DNA of 10,331 nucleotides from Chlamydiota bacterium. Lineage in GTDB: Bacteria > Chlamydiota > Chlamydiia > Chlamydiales > JAJFMI01. The notes beneath the pieces were generated by a model. The model did not search any database and was not told where the DNA came from. It was given only the letters and a program-made list of their open reading frames with translations. The translations under genes were made by a program, and so were the position numbers. The stretch lies in the NCBI GenBank assembly GCA_021772235.1, contig JAJFMI010000103.1:1-10331 (forward strand), given 5' to 3'. Positions 1 to 6,727 of this stretch are shown here, piece by piece (within the stretch, counting starts at the first letter, position 1; each line of letters opens with the position of its first letter).

Positions 1-323
1 TGAGAGCCCAGTATTGGAAAAAGTTTTGGATCAGTATTTGCATTAGCTCGGTTAAATACAATCCCCTTTTTCCATAATTCTCCGAGAGACCAGTAGCAAT
101 TTCTTCCTGTTAGCTGGCTTAATATAGACATTGTCAGATTAGTACCTGATCTAGGAAGTGTGCAAATTAGATACTCTTCTGAAAGATCACTCACTCTTTT
201 TGGGTATTTCTCTAAATACCCTTTAACATGGGGGTATTTTGTTTGATAATCCTGCGCAAGGTTCGCTTCTATGGGATTAATGTTGGCAAGGATTGCCACT
301 AAGCCTAAAACTATTTTATTCAT
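1..323 (-). CDS. Sulfotransferase-like protein with signal peptide (partial, C-terminus off the left edge)
   Basis: I translated this frame by hand from the ATG at 323-321; it stays open to base 1, giving 107 residues of a longer protein. Residues 1-20 look like a Sec signal peptide: MNK, a hydrophobic stretch VLGLVAILA, and possible cleavage after IEA (A20) or A23. Residues 51-62 read YLICTLPRSGTN. The PRSGTN at 57-62 matches the 5'-phosphosulfate-binding loop of PAPS-dependent sulfotransferases (family consensus near PKSGTT or PRSGT), and is followed by the expected helix with LSQLTGR (68-74). The start codon lies inside the end of the upstream FkbM gene (8-base overlap, ATGAATAA) with a weak GAGAG ribosome site, so the two are probably translationally coupled. 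Substrate is unknown, and the second PAPS motif lies outside the window. The family call rests on the loop only. Export is odd, because PAPS is made in the cytosol. Confidence 0.65.
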   Translation of the reverse strand, partial: MNKIVLGLVAILANINPIEANLAQDYQTKYPHVKGYLEKYPKRVSDLSEEYLICTLPRSGTNLTMSILSQLTGRNCYWSLGELWKKGIVFNRANANTDPKLFPILGS

Positions 324-1809
324 CTACTCTCTTTTTGCTCACTTCAATTTTTGTTGGGCCTTGAACTCCAGGCCTTTTTGCCACGATAAGTCCAGGACCT
401 GAAAAACTTTCTCTACGATCATATGCGGCAATAACCTGCATTCTGTGTTCTTGAAAAAATTCTAGACAGTGCATATGTGCCACATCATCATGCGTAGAGA
501 GATAAAAATAATCAATTTTATCCGCTTTGATTAGCCTCTCCGCTCCCAATAGCAGCTCGTATTCAGCCCCTTTTAAATCGGAATGCACAATATTGACGTG
601 GGAGATCTTTTCATCTTTAAAAAATTTGTCTAAACTTTTTTTCTTTACCTTTGCTGCAGGTTGATTGGAATTTCCTAAAAAACAGTGAAAAAACTTTCCC
701 TGCATATTTTTATTTAAAGTAAAATTTTGCCTACTGATTTCCAAGCCCTTCATATCAGGATTGATGAGAAAAGCTTTTCTCATCAAAGAGTCATGGGTAA
801 ACCAAAGAGGGAGAAAGCTGCATCTTGCTCCATACTCAATAATCGAAGCGCTTTCAGGAATTGTTTTTAATATTTCATAAAAAACCTTTTCTTCTTGAGG
901 ATTGCAGTGTCCCTTCAAACCCCGAATGATCTTTCGATCTCGCTCTCTTTGGTCCCGTATTTGGATCTTCACGCCATTGTGCATTAGCTGAAATGCATTT
1001 CTTCCTTTATTAAAGACCGTTCCCGCTTGCAATACTTTTGGAATAGAATCGGTATCGCTTGCCAAAAGAGCTGTCAATGTTTTCGCATAAGATTTTTTTC
1101 GAAAAGAGCTATTTATCCTCTCTATTTCTGCATTCTTTAAATAGATTTCATCTCCTAATTGCCCTACTAACGTATAGCCGGAATTTTCCATAAACGCCTT
1201 AAAATCAGGAGAACTGTAATTGTTCTCCACTCCTATGACTGTTATATCGTAGCGATTAAAATCAATTGATTTAAGAATTGCTAGCTCCCCGCCTTCTGTA
1301 TCAATAGAGAGATAATCAATATGCGTAACTTGATTCTGATCTAAAATTGTATCAAGGCGGATGCATTCAACCTCAATCATTTCAATCTCACCCCTATCTT
1401 TCTCCGTTGCACGAAGCGTGCGATTAAGATGCCGAGAGCAGTATTTATCCAGGAGTCCGCTAAGCATTTCTGTGTGAGGATCTTTTGACTTCACTCTTTG
1501 AAAAGTTGCAGTGCCAGGAACTTCAGCAATACAAGCGTTAATGCAAGCAGAATTAGGGCGATTTATCACAAGAGATTCAAAATGCTCCGGAATAGGCTCA
1601 ACACAAATCCCTTTCCAGCCTAAAGCCTCTTCATAAAATTTTGTGTTTGAAAATTGCACCCCATCAAAGGCACCAATTTCAACGAAAAATCCTTTTCTCT
1701 TATTGCGAAATATCGACTCGTTGAGTATTTGGTCCTGTTTATATTGAGAGTGATAACCAGCTTGTAAGCAAGTCACAATTAGAACAAAAGTAATCAAATA
1801 TTTTTTCAT
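316..1809 (-). CDS. Exported tandem FkbM-family methyltransferase (second domain degenerate)
   Basis: The 497-residue protein begins with a Sec-type signal peptide (MKKYLITFVLIVTCLQAG; probable cleavage after A17). Domain 1 (about 22-225) is a classic FkbM SAM-dependent O-methyltransferase fold: FFVEIGAFDG at 41-50 (motif I), GICVEP at 67-72 with the acidic residue that would hold the SAM ribose, and LSIDTEGGE at 167-175. Domain 2 (about 265-480) repeats the plan: IIEYGARCS at 323-331 and SDLKGAE at 410-416. It has lost the second motif I glycine (S331 for G50) and the acidic residue (LINPD at 348-352), so it probably does not bind SAM and may bind substrate instead. The gene lies 69 bases after E2 and overlaps the sulfotransferase-like gene by 8 bases. 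Base composition is AT-rich (15 G+C of 60 at 661-720). Typical FkbM enzymes are cytosolic, single-domain and methylate sugars or polyketides. The substrate here is unknown. Confidence 0.82.
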   Translation of the reverse strand: MKKYLITFVLIVTCLQAGYHSQYKQDQILNESIFRNKRKGFFVEIGAFDGVQFSNTKFYEEALGWKGICVEPIPEHFESLVINRPNSACINACIAEVPGTATFQRVKSKDPHTEMLSGLLDKYCSRHLNRTLRATEKDRGEIEMIEVECIRLDTILDQNQVTHIDYLSIDTEGGELAILKSIDFNRYDITVIGVENNYSSPDFKAFMENSGYTLVGQLGDEIYLKNAEIERINSSFRKKSYAKTLTALLASDTDSIPKVLQAGTVFNKGRNAFQLMHNGVKIQIRDQRERDRKIIRGLKGHCNPQEEKVFYEILKTIPESASIIEYGARCSFLPLWFTHDSLMRKAFLINPDMKGLEISRQNFTLNKNMQGKFFHCFLGNSNQPAAKVKKKSLDKFFKDEKISHVNIVHSDLKGAEYELLLGAERLIKADKIDYFYLSTHDDVAHMHCLEFFQEHRMQVIAAYDRRESFSGPGLIVAKRPGVQGPTKIEVSKKRVDE

Positions 1810-1826
1810 TCCTGCAGACTACCACC

Positions 1827-1852
1827 TCATAACAATATTCTTCAAGTTATGA
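1827..1852. repeat. 7-bp inverted repeat upstream of the FkbM gene
   Basis: TCATAAC at 1827-1833 and GTTATGA at 1846-1852 are perfect inverted arms around a 12-base loop, in the 69-bp gap between E2 and the FkbM start (1809). Read on the minus strand, the arms are preceded rather than followed by a T run, so this is not a normal intrinsic terminator for E2. It may be a leader hairpin or an operator, or chance in AT-rich DNA. A GAGGTGG sequence about 13 bases before the FkbM ATG is the nearest ribosome-site-like match and partly abuts the right-hand arm as transcribed. Confidence 0.35.
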
Positions 1853-1878
1853 AAAAATATTCTGCAGCGATTGACAGA

Positions 1879-3006
1879 CTATTTTTCGAGGAACGCTTTT
1901 ATGCTAGCAAGGAAGTTGCAACCATACATCCCATCGATAATGCGGTGGTCAAAAGTGAGTGAAACATTGATAACTGAGCGCACAGCAAAGGAGTCATCTT
2001 CAAGCGCGACAACTTTTTTCTCAATTGCACCCATGCCAATAATCGCTACTTCTGGGTAGTTGATAATCGGAATGCCAATTTTTATGCCTGACATCCCAAA
2101 ATTTGTCATAGTAACTGTACTTCCCTGAACTTCATCTGGCTTAAGGGTTGAATTGCGGGCTTTTTGAGCAAGCTCACTAAGCTTTTTCGCAATTTGTGGA
2201 TGCGAAAGCTCATCAATCTGCGGGATAACGGGAACAAGTATCCCCTCTTTTACGCTTACAGCAATTCCAAGATTGATGTGATGCTTAAGAATTATGTGAT
2301 CATTATCAACAGATGCATTGAGGAGAGGGAATTCTTTTAGCGATCGGCTGATCGCTTCTGCTACAAAACTTGTAATAGTGAGTTTGCAGCCATGCTCTTT
2401 TTGAAAAGTCTCTTTTTGCGTAGAGATGGTGTTTTTCAAGTTGGTAATATCGATTTCTGCAACAAGTGTAGCGTGGGGTGCTTGATAGAATGAGCGAACC
2501 ATGCTTTCGGCAATCGCTTTGCGCATGCCACTCATTTTTATGCGCTCTTCGTTATCGGAAAGAGGCACTTTTTGCATATAGTTTTGCAAATCTTTTTTGC
2601 TAATACGTCCACCAGCGCCCGTACCGCGAATTTTTTTTATCTCCTCGATTGGAATTCCCGCTTCCCCTGCCATGCGTATGACAGCTGGAGAGAGATAGTG
2701 CTCCATTGATTCTTGAGATGTCGGTTCATCAGGCTGTTTTTCTTCGATAGGAGCTGAGGGAGTAGCCGATTCTCCTGTCTCGATATGACAGAGAAGCGCG
2801 CCAACATCGAGATCGGTATCCGGCGCGGCAAAAATCTTACGGATAACTCCTGAAACTGGTGAAGGAATTTCACTGTTCACTTTATCTGTTGAGACTTCAA
2901 GAAGTGGCTCATCTAAGTCGATCCGCTCCCCTTCTTTTTTAAACCACTGAACAATTTTTGCGCTAAGGATGCTCTCGCCAAGCTTTGGCAGTCGTACTTC
3001 TTCCAT
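1879..3006 (-). CDS. 2-oxoacid dehydrogenase complex E2 (dihydrolipoamide acyltransferase)
   Basis: This is the acyltransferase core of a pyruvate-, 2-oxoglutarate- or branched-chain-type dehydrogenase complex, passing an acyl group from lipoate to CoA in the cytosol. The 375 residues hold one lipoyl domain (1-78) with the lipoylated lysine in STDKVNSE (K42), a short linker, a peripheral-subunit-binding domain (about 103-143, LSPAVIRMAGEAGI and GTGAGGRISKKD) and the catalytic domain (155-375). The active-site motif is DHRIIDG at 353-359 (H354, D358). At 375 residues with a single lipoyl domain it resembles SucB/BCKDH-type E2 more than multi-lipoyl AceF. No E1 or E3 gene lies nearby, so acyl specificity cannot be read here. 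It starts 2 bases after the symporter stop. From memory, C. trachomatis has the same pair as CT400-CT401, with CT400 named sucB_2. Confidence 0.93.
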   Translation of the reverse strand: MEEVRLPKLGESILSAKIVQWFKKEGERIDLDEPLLEVSTDKVNSEIPSPVSGVIRKIFAAPDTDLDVGALLCHIETGESATPSAPIEEKQPDEPTSQESMEHYLSPAVIRMAGEAGIPIEEIKKIRGTGAGGRISKKDLQNYMQKVPLSDNEERIKMSGMRKAIAESMVRSFYQAPHATLVAEIDITNLKNTISTQKETFQKEHGCKLTITSFVAEAISRSLKEFPLLNASVDNDHIILKHHINLGIAVSVKEGILVPVIPQIDELSHPQIAKKLSELAQKARNSTLKPDEVQGSTVTMTNFGMSGIKIGIPIINYPEVAIIGMGAIEKKVVALEDDSFAVRSVINVSLTFDHRIIDGMYGCNFLASIKAFLEK

Positions 3007-3008
3007 AA

Positions 3009-4241
3009 TTATTCAAGCCAGGTTGTATGGTGATATTGGTCTTCATCAATCTGCTTTTCGCGCTTAGCAATAAAGACGGCCGCTGCCGCATCGCCAAGAA
3101 CGTTTACAACAGAGGAAATCATTTCACGGATGCGGTCAACACCAGCAAGAAGTGCAATTCCTTCTAGTGGGAGTCCCATCGCGTTAAGCACTACAGAAAG
3201 CATAATCAGCCCTGTACCCGGAACGCCAGCAGCACCAATTGCTGAGACGAGTGAGATAACAAAAAGAGTTACGATTTTGAGTGCACTTAAGGGAATGCCG
3301 TAAGCTTGCGCAATAAAAACAGCAGAAATAGCTTGTCCAATCGCGGCCCCATTCATGTTAACAGTTGAGCCAAGAGACATCACAAACCCTGCAACATCTT
3401 TTGAAACACCTAAATGATCGCGGGCACATTCTAAAGATACGGGAAGCGTTGCTGAGCTACTCGAGGTAGAAAAAGCAACGACAATAGCATCTTTCATCCC
3501 TTTGAAAAAAGGAGAGATTTCCAATTTTGCATAGCGCAAGATCAGACTAAAGATAACAACGATCTGTATTAGGCAGGCGAGATAGTTACAGGCAAGAAAT
3601 TTTGCAAGGGGATAGATAAGACGGATTCCCGTTGATCCAATCGCCGAAGCCATAAGAGCAAAGACTCCAATAGGAGCAAGGCGCATGATTAAGTGAGCAA
3701 GTGAGTACATGATTTCTGCAACAGACTCTAAAAAACTCAATACAGGTTTTCCCCGTTCACCAGATATAGTAATTCCTAAGGCAAACAGAACTGCAAAAAC
3801 GATAATTTGCAGCACATTTCCTTCAGTAAAAGAGGTGAAGGGATTTTTTGGTACGAGGGATAGAATGAAATCCGACCAGCTCATCAGAGTGGGCTCGGTA
3901 AAATTAATTCCCAAACTATGCTTAAGATTCAAACCCACGCCCGGTTTAATGACAAAAGCAAAAACAAGCCCAATTGCAATCGCAATAACTGTGGTAATGG
4001 CGTAGAAAGCAAAAGTCGTCAAGCCAATTCGACCCAATTTTTTTGGATCATTAATGTGACAAATACCTACAACAAGTGAGGAGAAGATGATGAGCCCAAC
4101 AAGCATGCGAAGTAAATCAATAAAGATTTTCCCAGCTACGTTGAAAATCTCTATATCTTTTCCAACGATCAGGCCGATCGTCACCCCTAATACAAGGCCG
4201 ATAAGGATCTTAATCCAAGGTTTTTTTATCCAAGACTTCAT
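3009..4241 (-). CDS. SLC1/GltP-type dicarboxylate or amino-acid:cation symporter
   Basis: An inner-membrane sodium- or proton-coupled transporter of the glutamate/neutral amino-acid (DAACS, SLC1) family. I place the start at ATG 4241, not the in-frame ATG at 4265: 4241 has GGAG four bases upstream, makes an ATGA overlap with the lpxK stop, and gives MKSWIKK, a normal family N-terminus (410 residues). Visible landmarks in this numbering are the serine-rich hairpin 1 STSSSSATLP (258-267), TM7 NMNGAA (295-300, usually NMDGT/A), hairpin 2 AGVPGTG (338-344) and TM8 with N380 and D384. In TM8, VDRIREMISSVVNVLGD has serine where acidic-substrate carriers have the side-chain-binding arginine (R397 of GltPh), which points to a neutral or non-acidic substrate. 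From memory the C. trachomatis counterpart is CT401, gltT. Family is certain; substrate is inferred. Confidence 0.92.
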   Translation of the reverse strand: MKSWIKKPWIKILIGLVLGVTIGLIVGKDIEIFNVAGKIFIDLLRMLVGLIIFSSLVVGICHINDPKKLGRIGLTTFAFYAITTVIAIAIGLVFAFVIKPGVGLNLKHSLGINFTEPTLMSWSDFILSLVPKNPFTSFTEGNVLQIIVFAVLFALGITISGERGKPVLSFLESVAEIMYSLAHLIMRLAPIGVFALMASAIGSTGIRLIYPLAKFLACNYLACLIQIVVIFSLILRYAKLEISPFFKGMKDAIVVAFSTSSSSATLPVSLECARDHLGVSKDVAGFVMSLGSTVNMNGAAIGQAISAVFIAQAYGIPLSALKIVTLFVISLVSAIGAAGVPGTGLIMLSVVLNAMGLPLEGIALLAGVDRIREMISSVVNVLGDAAAAVFIAKREKQIDEDQYHHTTWLE

Positions 4242-5206
4242 AATTCTCCAATTTGTCCCGACCATGCGTGATACTCTTCAATTCCAGAAGTGATTTCCAT
4301 TTCGCATTTCAAATAATCAAGTGGAAGCTGAAAACCAGTCAGTTTCTCAAGCTTCACCCAGTCTTTTTCACTACAGAGAATTTTTTCTGCTCCTAAAGCT
4401 TTTGCTTTCTCAGCAAAAGTTTGCAATTTAGAAGACGAAATTCCCCTATGATCAGGCAATGTTTTTTTCAAGCGCAACTCCCCACCCATTTTCTCTATCT
4501 CAAGGAAAAAAGATTCAGGATTTCCAAGTGCGCAAAAGGCAGCAACCGGCCCACTTTCAAAAATTGAAAGCATCTTTAGCCGACATCTCACAACAGGAGC
4601 TCTACTCCATGTTGCGATTTGCTGCTTTACTCGAGCAAATTGCTCGCTATTTTCCAAGCGATTTACCACTATGAGTGTTGCTCCTTGCAAACGCTCTGGC
4701 AAATCGCGAAATTTTCCTCGCGGCAGAAGGGGTCCAAATGGATTTGTACCATCTAAAATCACCACCTCTTCATCGCGATGAAGGCGCCTATGCTGCATTC
4801 CATCATCCAAAATGAGCAACTCCGCACCTAAACTTTCCGCCAATTTGGCAGACTTGATGCGATCTCTTCCAACAAGGACAATTACCCCTGGAAGATTTTG
4901 CGCCATCAAGTAAGGCTCATCTCCCCCCTCTTCAGGCGTAAGAAGTGGCCCCTCTCCATTACTCATAATCGCAAGCGACTTTTCCGCCCTTGATCGGTAA
5001 CCGCGCGATAGAATCGCGACTTTTCTCGTTGCCCCAAGCTGGCGTGCCAGCATGATTGTGAAGGGGGTTTTCCCACTTCCTCCACAAGCAATGTTTCCAA
5101 CGCTTATCGTTGGCAGAGGACTTTTATAAACTTTGCGCCAGCCATAATCATAGGAATAATGACGCGCTCTAATTCCTAGCTCAAAAAATTTGCTCGCTAC
5201 AATCAA
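4238..5206 (-). CDS. lpxK: Tetraacyldisaccharide 4'-kinase LpxK
   Basis: LpxK adds the 4'-phosphate to the tetraacyl disaccharide 1-phosphate in lipid A synthesis, at the cytoplasmic face of the inner membrane. The 322 residues match the family length and show the Walker A loop GGSGKTP (42-48), SRGY (67-70), GDEP (95-98), the DDGMQH signature (134-139), LLPRGKFRD (160-168), a PDH motif (251-253, the catalytic base region) and SEKDWVK (279-285). The start is TTG at 5206, overlapping the gmhA stop as TTGA. It has no strong ribosome site, and translation probably depends on coupling to gmhA. The N-terminus from this TTG (FFELGIRARHYSYDYGWRK) fits the family, and no ATG nearby would keep it. It is followed by the symporter with an ATGA overlap. 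From memory this corresponds to C. trachomatis CT402, first named ycaH. Confidence 0.95.
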   Translation of the reverse strand: MIVASKFFELGIRARHYSYDYGWRKVYKSPLPTISVGNIACGGSGKTPFTIMLARQLGATRKVAILSRGYRSRAEKSLAIMSNGEGPLLTPEEGGDEPYLMAQNLPGVIVLVGRDRIKSAKLAESLGAELLILDDGMQHRRLHRDEEVVILDGTNPFGPLLPRGKFRDLPERLQGATLIVVNRLENSEQFARVKQQIATWSRAPVVRCRLKMLSIFESGPVAAFCALGNPESFFLEIEKMGGELRLKKTLPDHRGISSSKLQTFAEKAKALGAEKILCSEKDWVKLEKLTGFQLPLDYLKCEMEITSGIEEYHAWSGQIGEL

Positions 5207-5799
5207 GTAACTGCCAGCTCTTCTTTGTAGACGTCGAGATGCGCCTCGACCATCTCGATCAAAATGTGAATCGCTGCCATATGCGCTTCCTGAATTCGAT
5301 CAGAATAGGTAAACCCATCAATGATCAGTTCATAATCAGCAAGGCCTTTCATTTTTCCCCCGCCCTTTCCTAAAAAGGCGACAGTGGTCAGTCCCATCTC
5401 TTTTGCTTTATTAAGCGCTCTTAGCAAATTTTCTGAGTTACCACTTGTTGTTAGCGCGACAAAGAGATCTCCTCTTTTACCAAGCGCTTCAACACTACGC
5501 ACAAAAACATCTTCAAAGCCTGAGTCGTTGGCAACGCAAGTAATATGCCCCGGTTCTGAAAGGCAAATTGCGGGAAGAGGTCGACGTTTTTTGCGAAAAA
5601 ATCCTGTTAACTCTTCTGCAAAGTGTGCCGCATCGCAAAGACTTCCGCCATTGCCTGCAACGATTAATTTGCCGCCCATATCGTAGCAGCGAGCAAGTGC
5701 TGTGCTCACGTCTTTAATAAACGCAACGCCTCGATCACTTTTCAGTTCTTCGATTGCGCGTGAAGCGTCGTCCAAACTTTTACGAATTGCTGTTTCCAT
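5203..5799 (-). CDS. gmhA: Sedoheptulose-7-phosphate isomerase GmhA (SIS domain)
   Basis: GmhA converts sedoheptulose 7-phosphate to D-glycero-D-manno-heptose 7-phosphate, the first step to the ADP-heptose used in LPS inner core. The 198 residues form one SIS domain: GNGGS (49-53), EELTGFF (62-68), TSGNS (118-122) and QEAHMAAIH (170-178). The zinc/catalytic set known in GmhA (His, Glu, Gln, His) is present with matching spacing as H59, E63, Q170 and H178. This argues for an active isomerase rather than the related DnaA-binding protein DiaA, and there are no CBS domains as in KdsD. It is the first gene of a leftward run into lpxK, which supports an LPS role. A weak AAAGAAG precedes the ATG. 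Interest: Chlamydia LPS carries only Kdo, so a heptose-type enzyme suggests a different glycan in this organism, or protein/ADP-heptose use. Confidence 0.92.
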   Translation of the reverse strand: METAIRKSLDDASRAIEELKSDRGVAFIKDVSTALARCYDMGGKLIVAGNGGSLCDAAHFAEELTGFFRKKRRPLPAICLSEPGHITCVANDSGFEDVFVRSVEALGKRGDLFVALTTSGNSENLLRALNKAKEMGLTTVAFLGKGGGKMKGLADYELIIDGFTYSDRIQEAHMAAIHILIEMVEAHLDVYKEELAVT

Positions 5800-5878
5800 T
5801 CTTCTTTAGAGAGCGTAACAGATTGAACATTTTTTTTCCAGTCGCCTCAAAATACGCTTTGGTTCATACTTGTTATTC
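5800..5878. promoter_or_regulatory. Divergent intergenic region between gmhA and asd
   Basis: This 79-bp gap separates divergent starts (gmhA ATG ends at 5799; asd ATG at 5879), so promoters for both runs should lie here or inside the 5' coding ends. Rightwards, TTGAAC (5823-5828) with CAAAAT (5848-5853) is a loose -35/-10 pair, but the spacer is 19 bases. Leftwards, an extended -10-like TGTTACGCT lies just ahead of gmhA with TGGAAA 17 bases before it, though it leaves almost no leader. An eight-T run spans 5830-5837. The asd start has no clear Shine-Dalgarno. Placement of promoters is weak; the divergent layout is the solid observation. Confidence 0.4.
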
Positions 5879-6727
5879 ATGCTAAACACAAAAAATATTG
5901 CAGTAGTTGGCTCTACGGGAATGGTTGGAAAAGAGTTATTAACTCTTTTAAAAAACAGATCTGTAAAAACATTCTCTCGAGAATCTAATTTAGATTTTGA
6001 AAATAGCGATCTTATTTTTTTCTGTACAGGCAGCGCCGTCTCAAAAAAATTGATCCCAATTGCTCTGAGTTCTGGCGCGCAGGTAATCGATCTCTCAAGC
6101 GCTTACAGAGAAGATCCTAATGTCCCCCTTGTTATTCCTGAAATTAACGGACACCTTCTGGAAAAAGAGCCTCAACTCGTAAGTTCTCCCAACTGCACAG
6201 CCTCAATTATGTTAATGGCACTTTTCCCCCTCCATAAGCTTTTTGGGCTACGGCGCATCATTCTCTCCAGTTACCAAGCTGTGAGTGGCGCCGGGCGAAA
6301 AGCAACCGAAGCGCTTCTTTCTCGAGAGTGCCCTCTCGATCTACATTTACACCCTGGTGATGAGGAGAAAAAAGTTACTTTTGAAGTGCGAAAAATTTTA
6401 GAACTGCCCAAACTTGCCGTTAGCGCCACTTGTGTTCGCGTTCCTGTATTGCGTGCGCATAGCATCTCTCTTTTTGCCGAATTCGCCTCCCCTATCGATG
6501 AAGAAGCGGCACGCCGCGCGCTTCAAAACCAAAACGGGGTGACTCTTGCCAATAAAACACCCGCCGCCGCGAGCAACCAGCACGATATTTTTGTTGGACG
6601 TGTACGAAAAGAAAATAGTAACTCATTGCACCTGTGGGTTGTAGGAGATCAACTATTAAAAGGGGCCGCACTCAATGCTTTTCAGATTGCACAAAATTTA
6701 TCTACAACTTATAATAAGAAAGTATGA
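5879..6727 (+). CDS. asd: Aspartate-semialdehyde dehydrogenase (short form)
   Basis: Asd reduces beta-aspartyl phosphate to aspartate semialdehyde with NADPH, feeding diaminopimelate/lysine and threonine/methionine synthesis. I chose ATG 5879 over the in-frame TTG at 5870 because MLNTKNIAVVGSTGMVG matches the usual beginning. From that start (282 residues) the dinucleotide loop is GSTGMVG (11-17), the catalytic cysteine is in SSPNCTAS (C106), the substrate glutamine in SYQAVSGAG (Q133), and the catalytic arginine/histidine in RVPVLRAHS (R187, H194). It is roughly 50 residues shorter than typical Asd proteins (about 330-370). Part of the loss falls between Q133 and R187, where the dimerisation segment usually runs longer, and part early in the N-terminal domain. 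All active-site residues remain, so it is probably functional. Its stop overlaps the next gene as ATGA. In chlamydiae this enzyme serves the DAP pathway (family knowledge). Confidence 0.93.
   Translation: MLNTKNIAVVGSTGMVGKELLTLLKNRSVKTFSRESNLDFENSDLIFFCTGSAVSKKLIPIALSSGAQVIDLSSAYREDPNVPLVIPEINGHLLEKEPQLVSSPNCTASIMLMALFPLHKLFGLRRIILSSYQAVSGAGRKATEALLSRECPLDLHLHPGDEEKKVTFEVRKILELPKLAVSATCVRVPVLRAHSISLFAEFASPIDEEAARRALQNQNGVTLANKTPAAASNQHDIFVGRVRKENSNSLHLWVVGDQLLKGAALNAFQIAQNLSTTYNKKV

Noticed and set aside
316..1809. FkbM protein as a lipoprotein (cysteine at residue 14)
   Set aside because: IVTC lacks the Gly/Ala/Ser before cysteine needed for a lipobox; signal peptidase I cleavage after A17 fits better.
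1827..1857. Intrinsic terminator after E2
   Set aside because: The inverted repeat is AT-rich and the T run lies before, not after, the stem on the transcribed strand.
3709..4005. 98-codon plus-strand open frame inside the symporter gene
   Set aside because: Shadow of a well-supported membrane protein; low-complexity translation and no ribosome site noted.
4242..4265. Eight-codon N-terminal extension of the symporter (ATG at 4265)
   Set aside because: The ATG at 4241 has a GGAG site at correct spacing and an ATGA overlap; the extension lies within lpxK coding sequence.
5384..5686. 100-codon open frame on the plus strand inside gmhA
   Set aside because: Antisense to a clear SIS-domain gene with intact catalytic residues; its translation shows no family motif.
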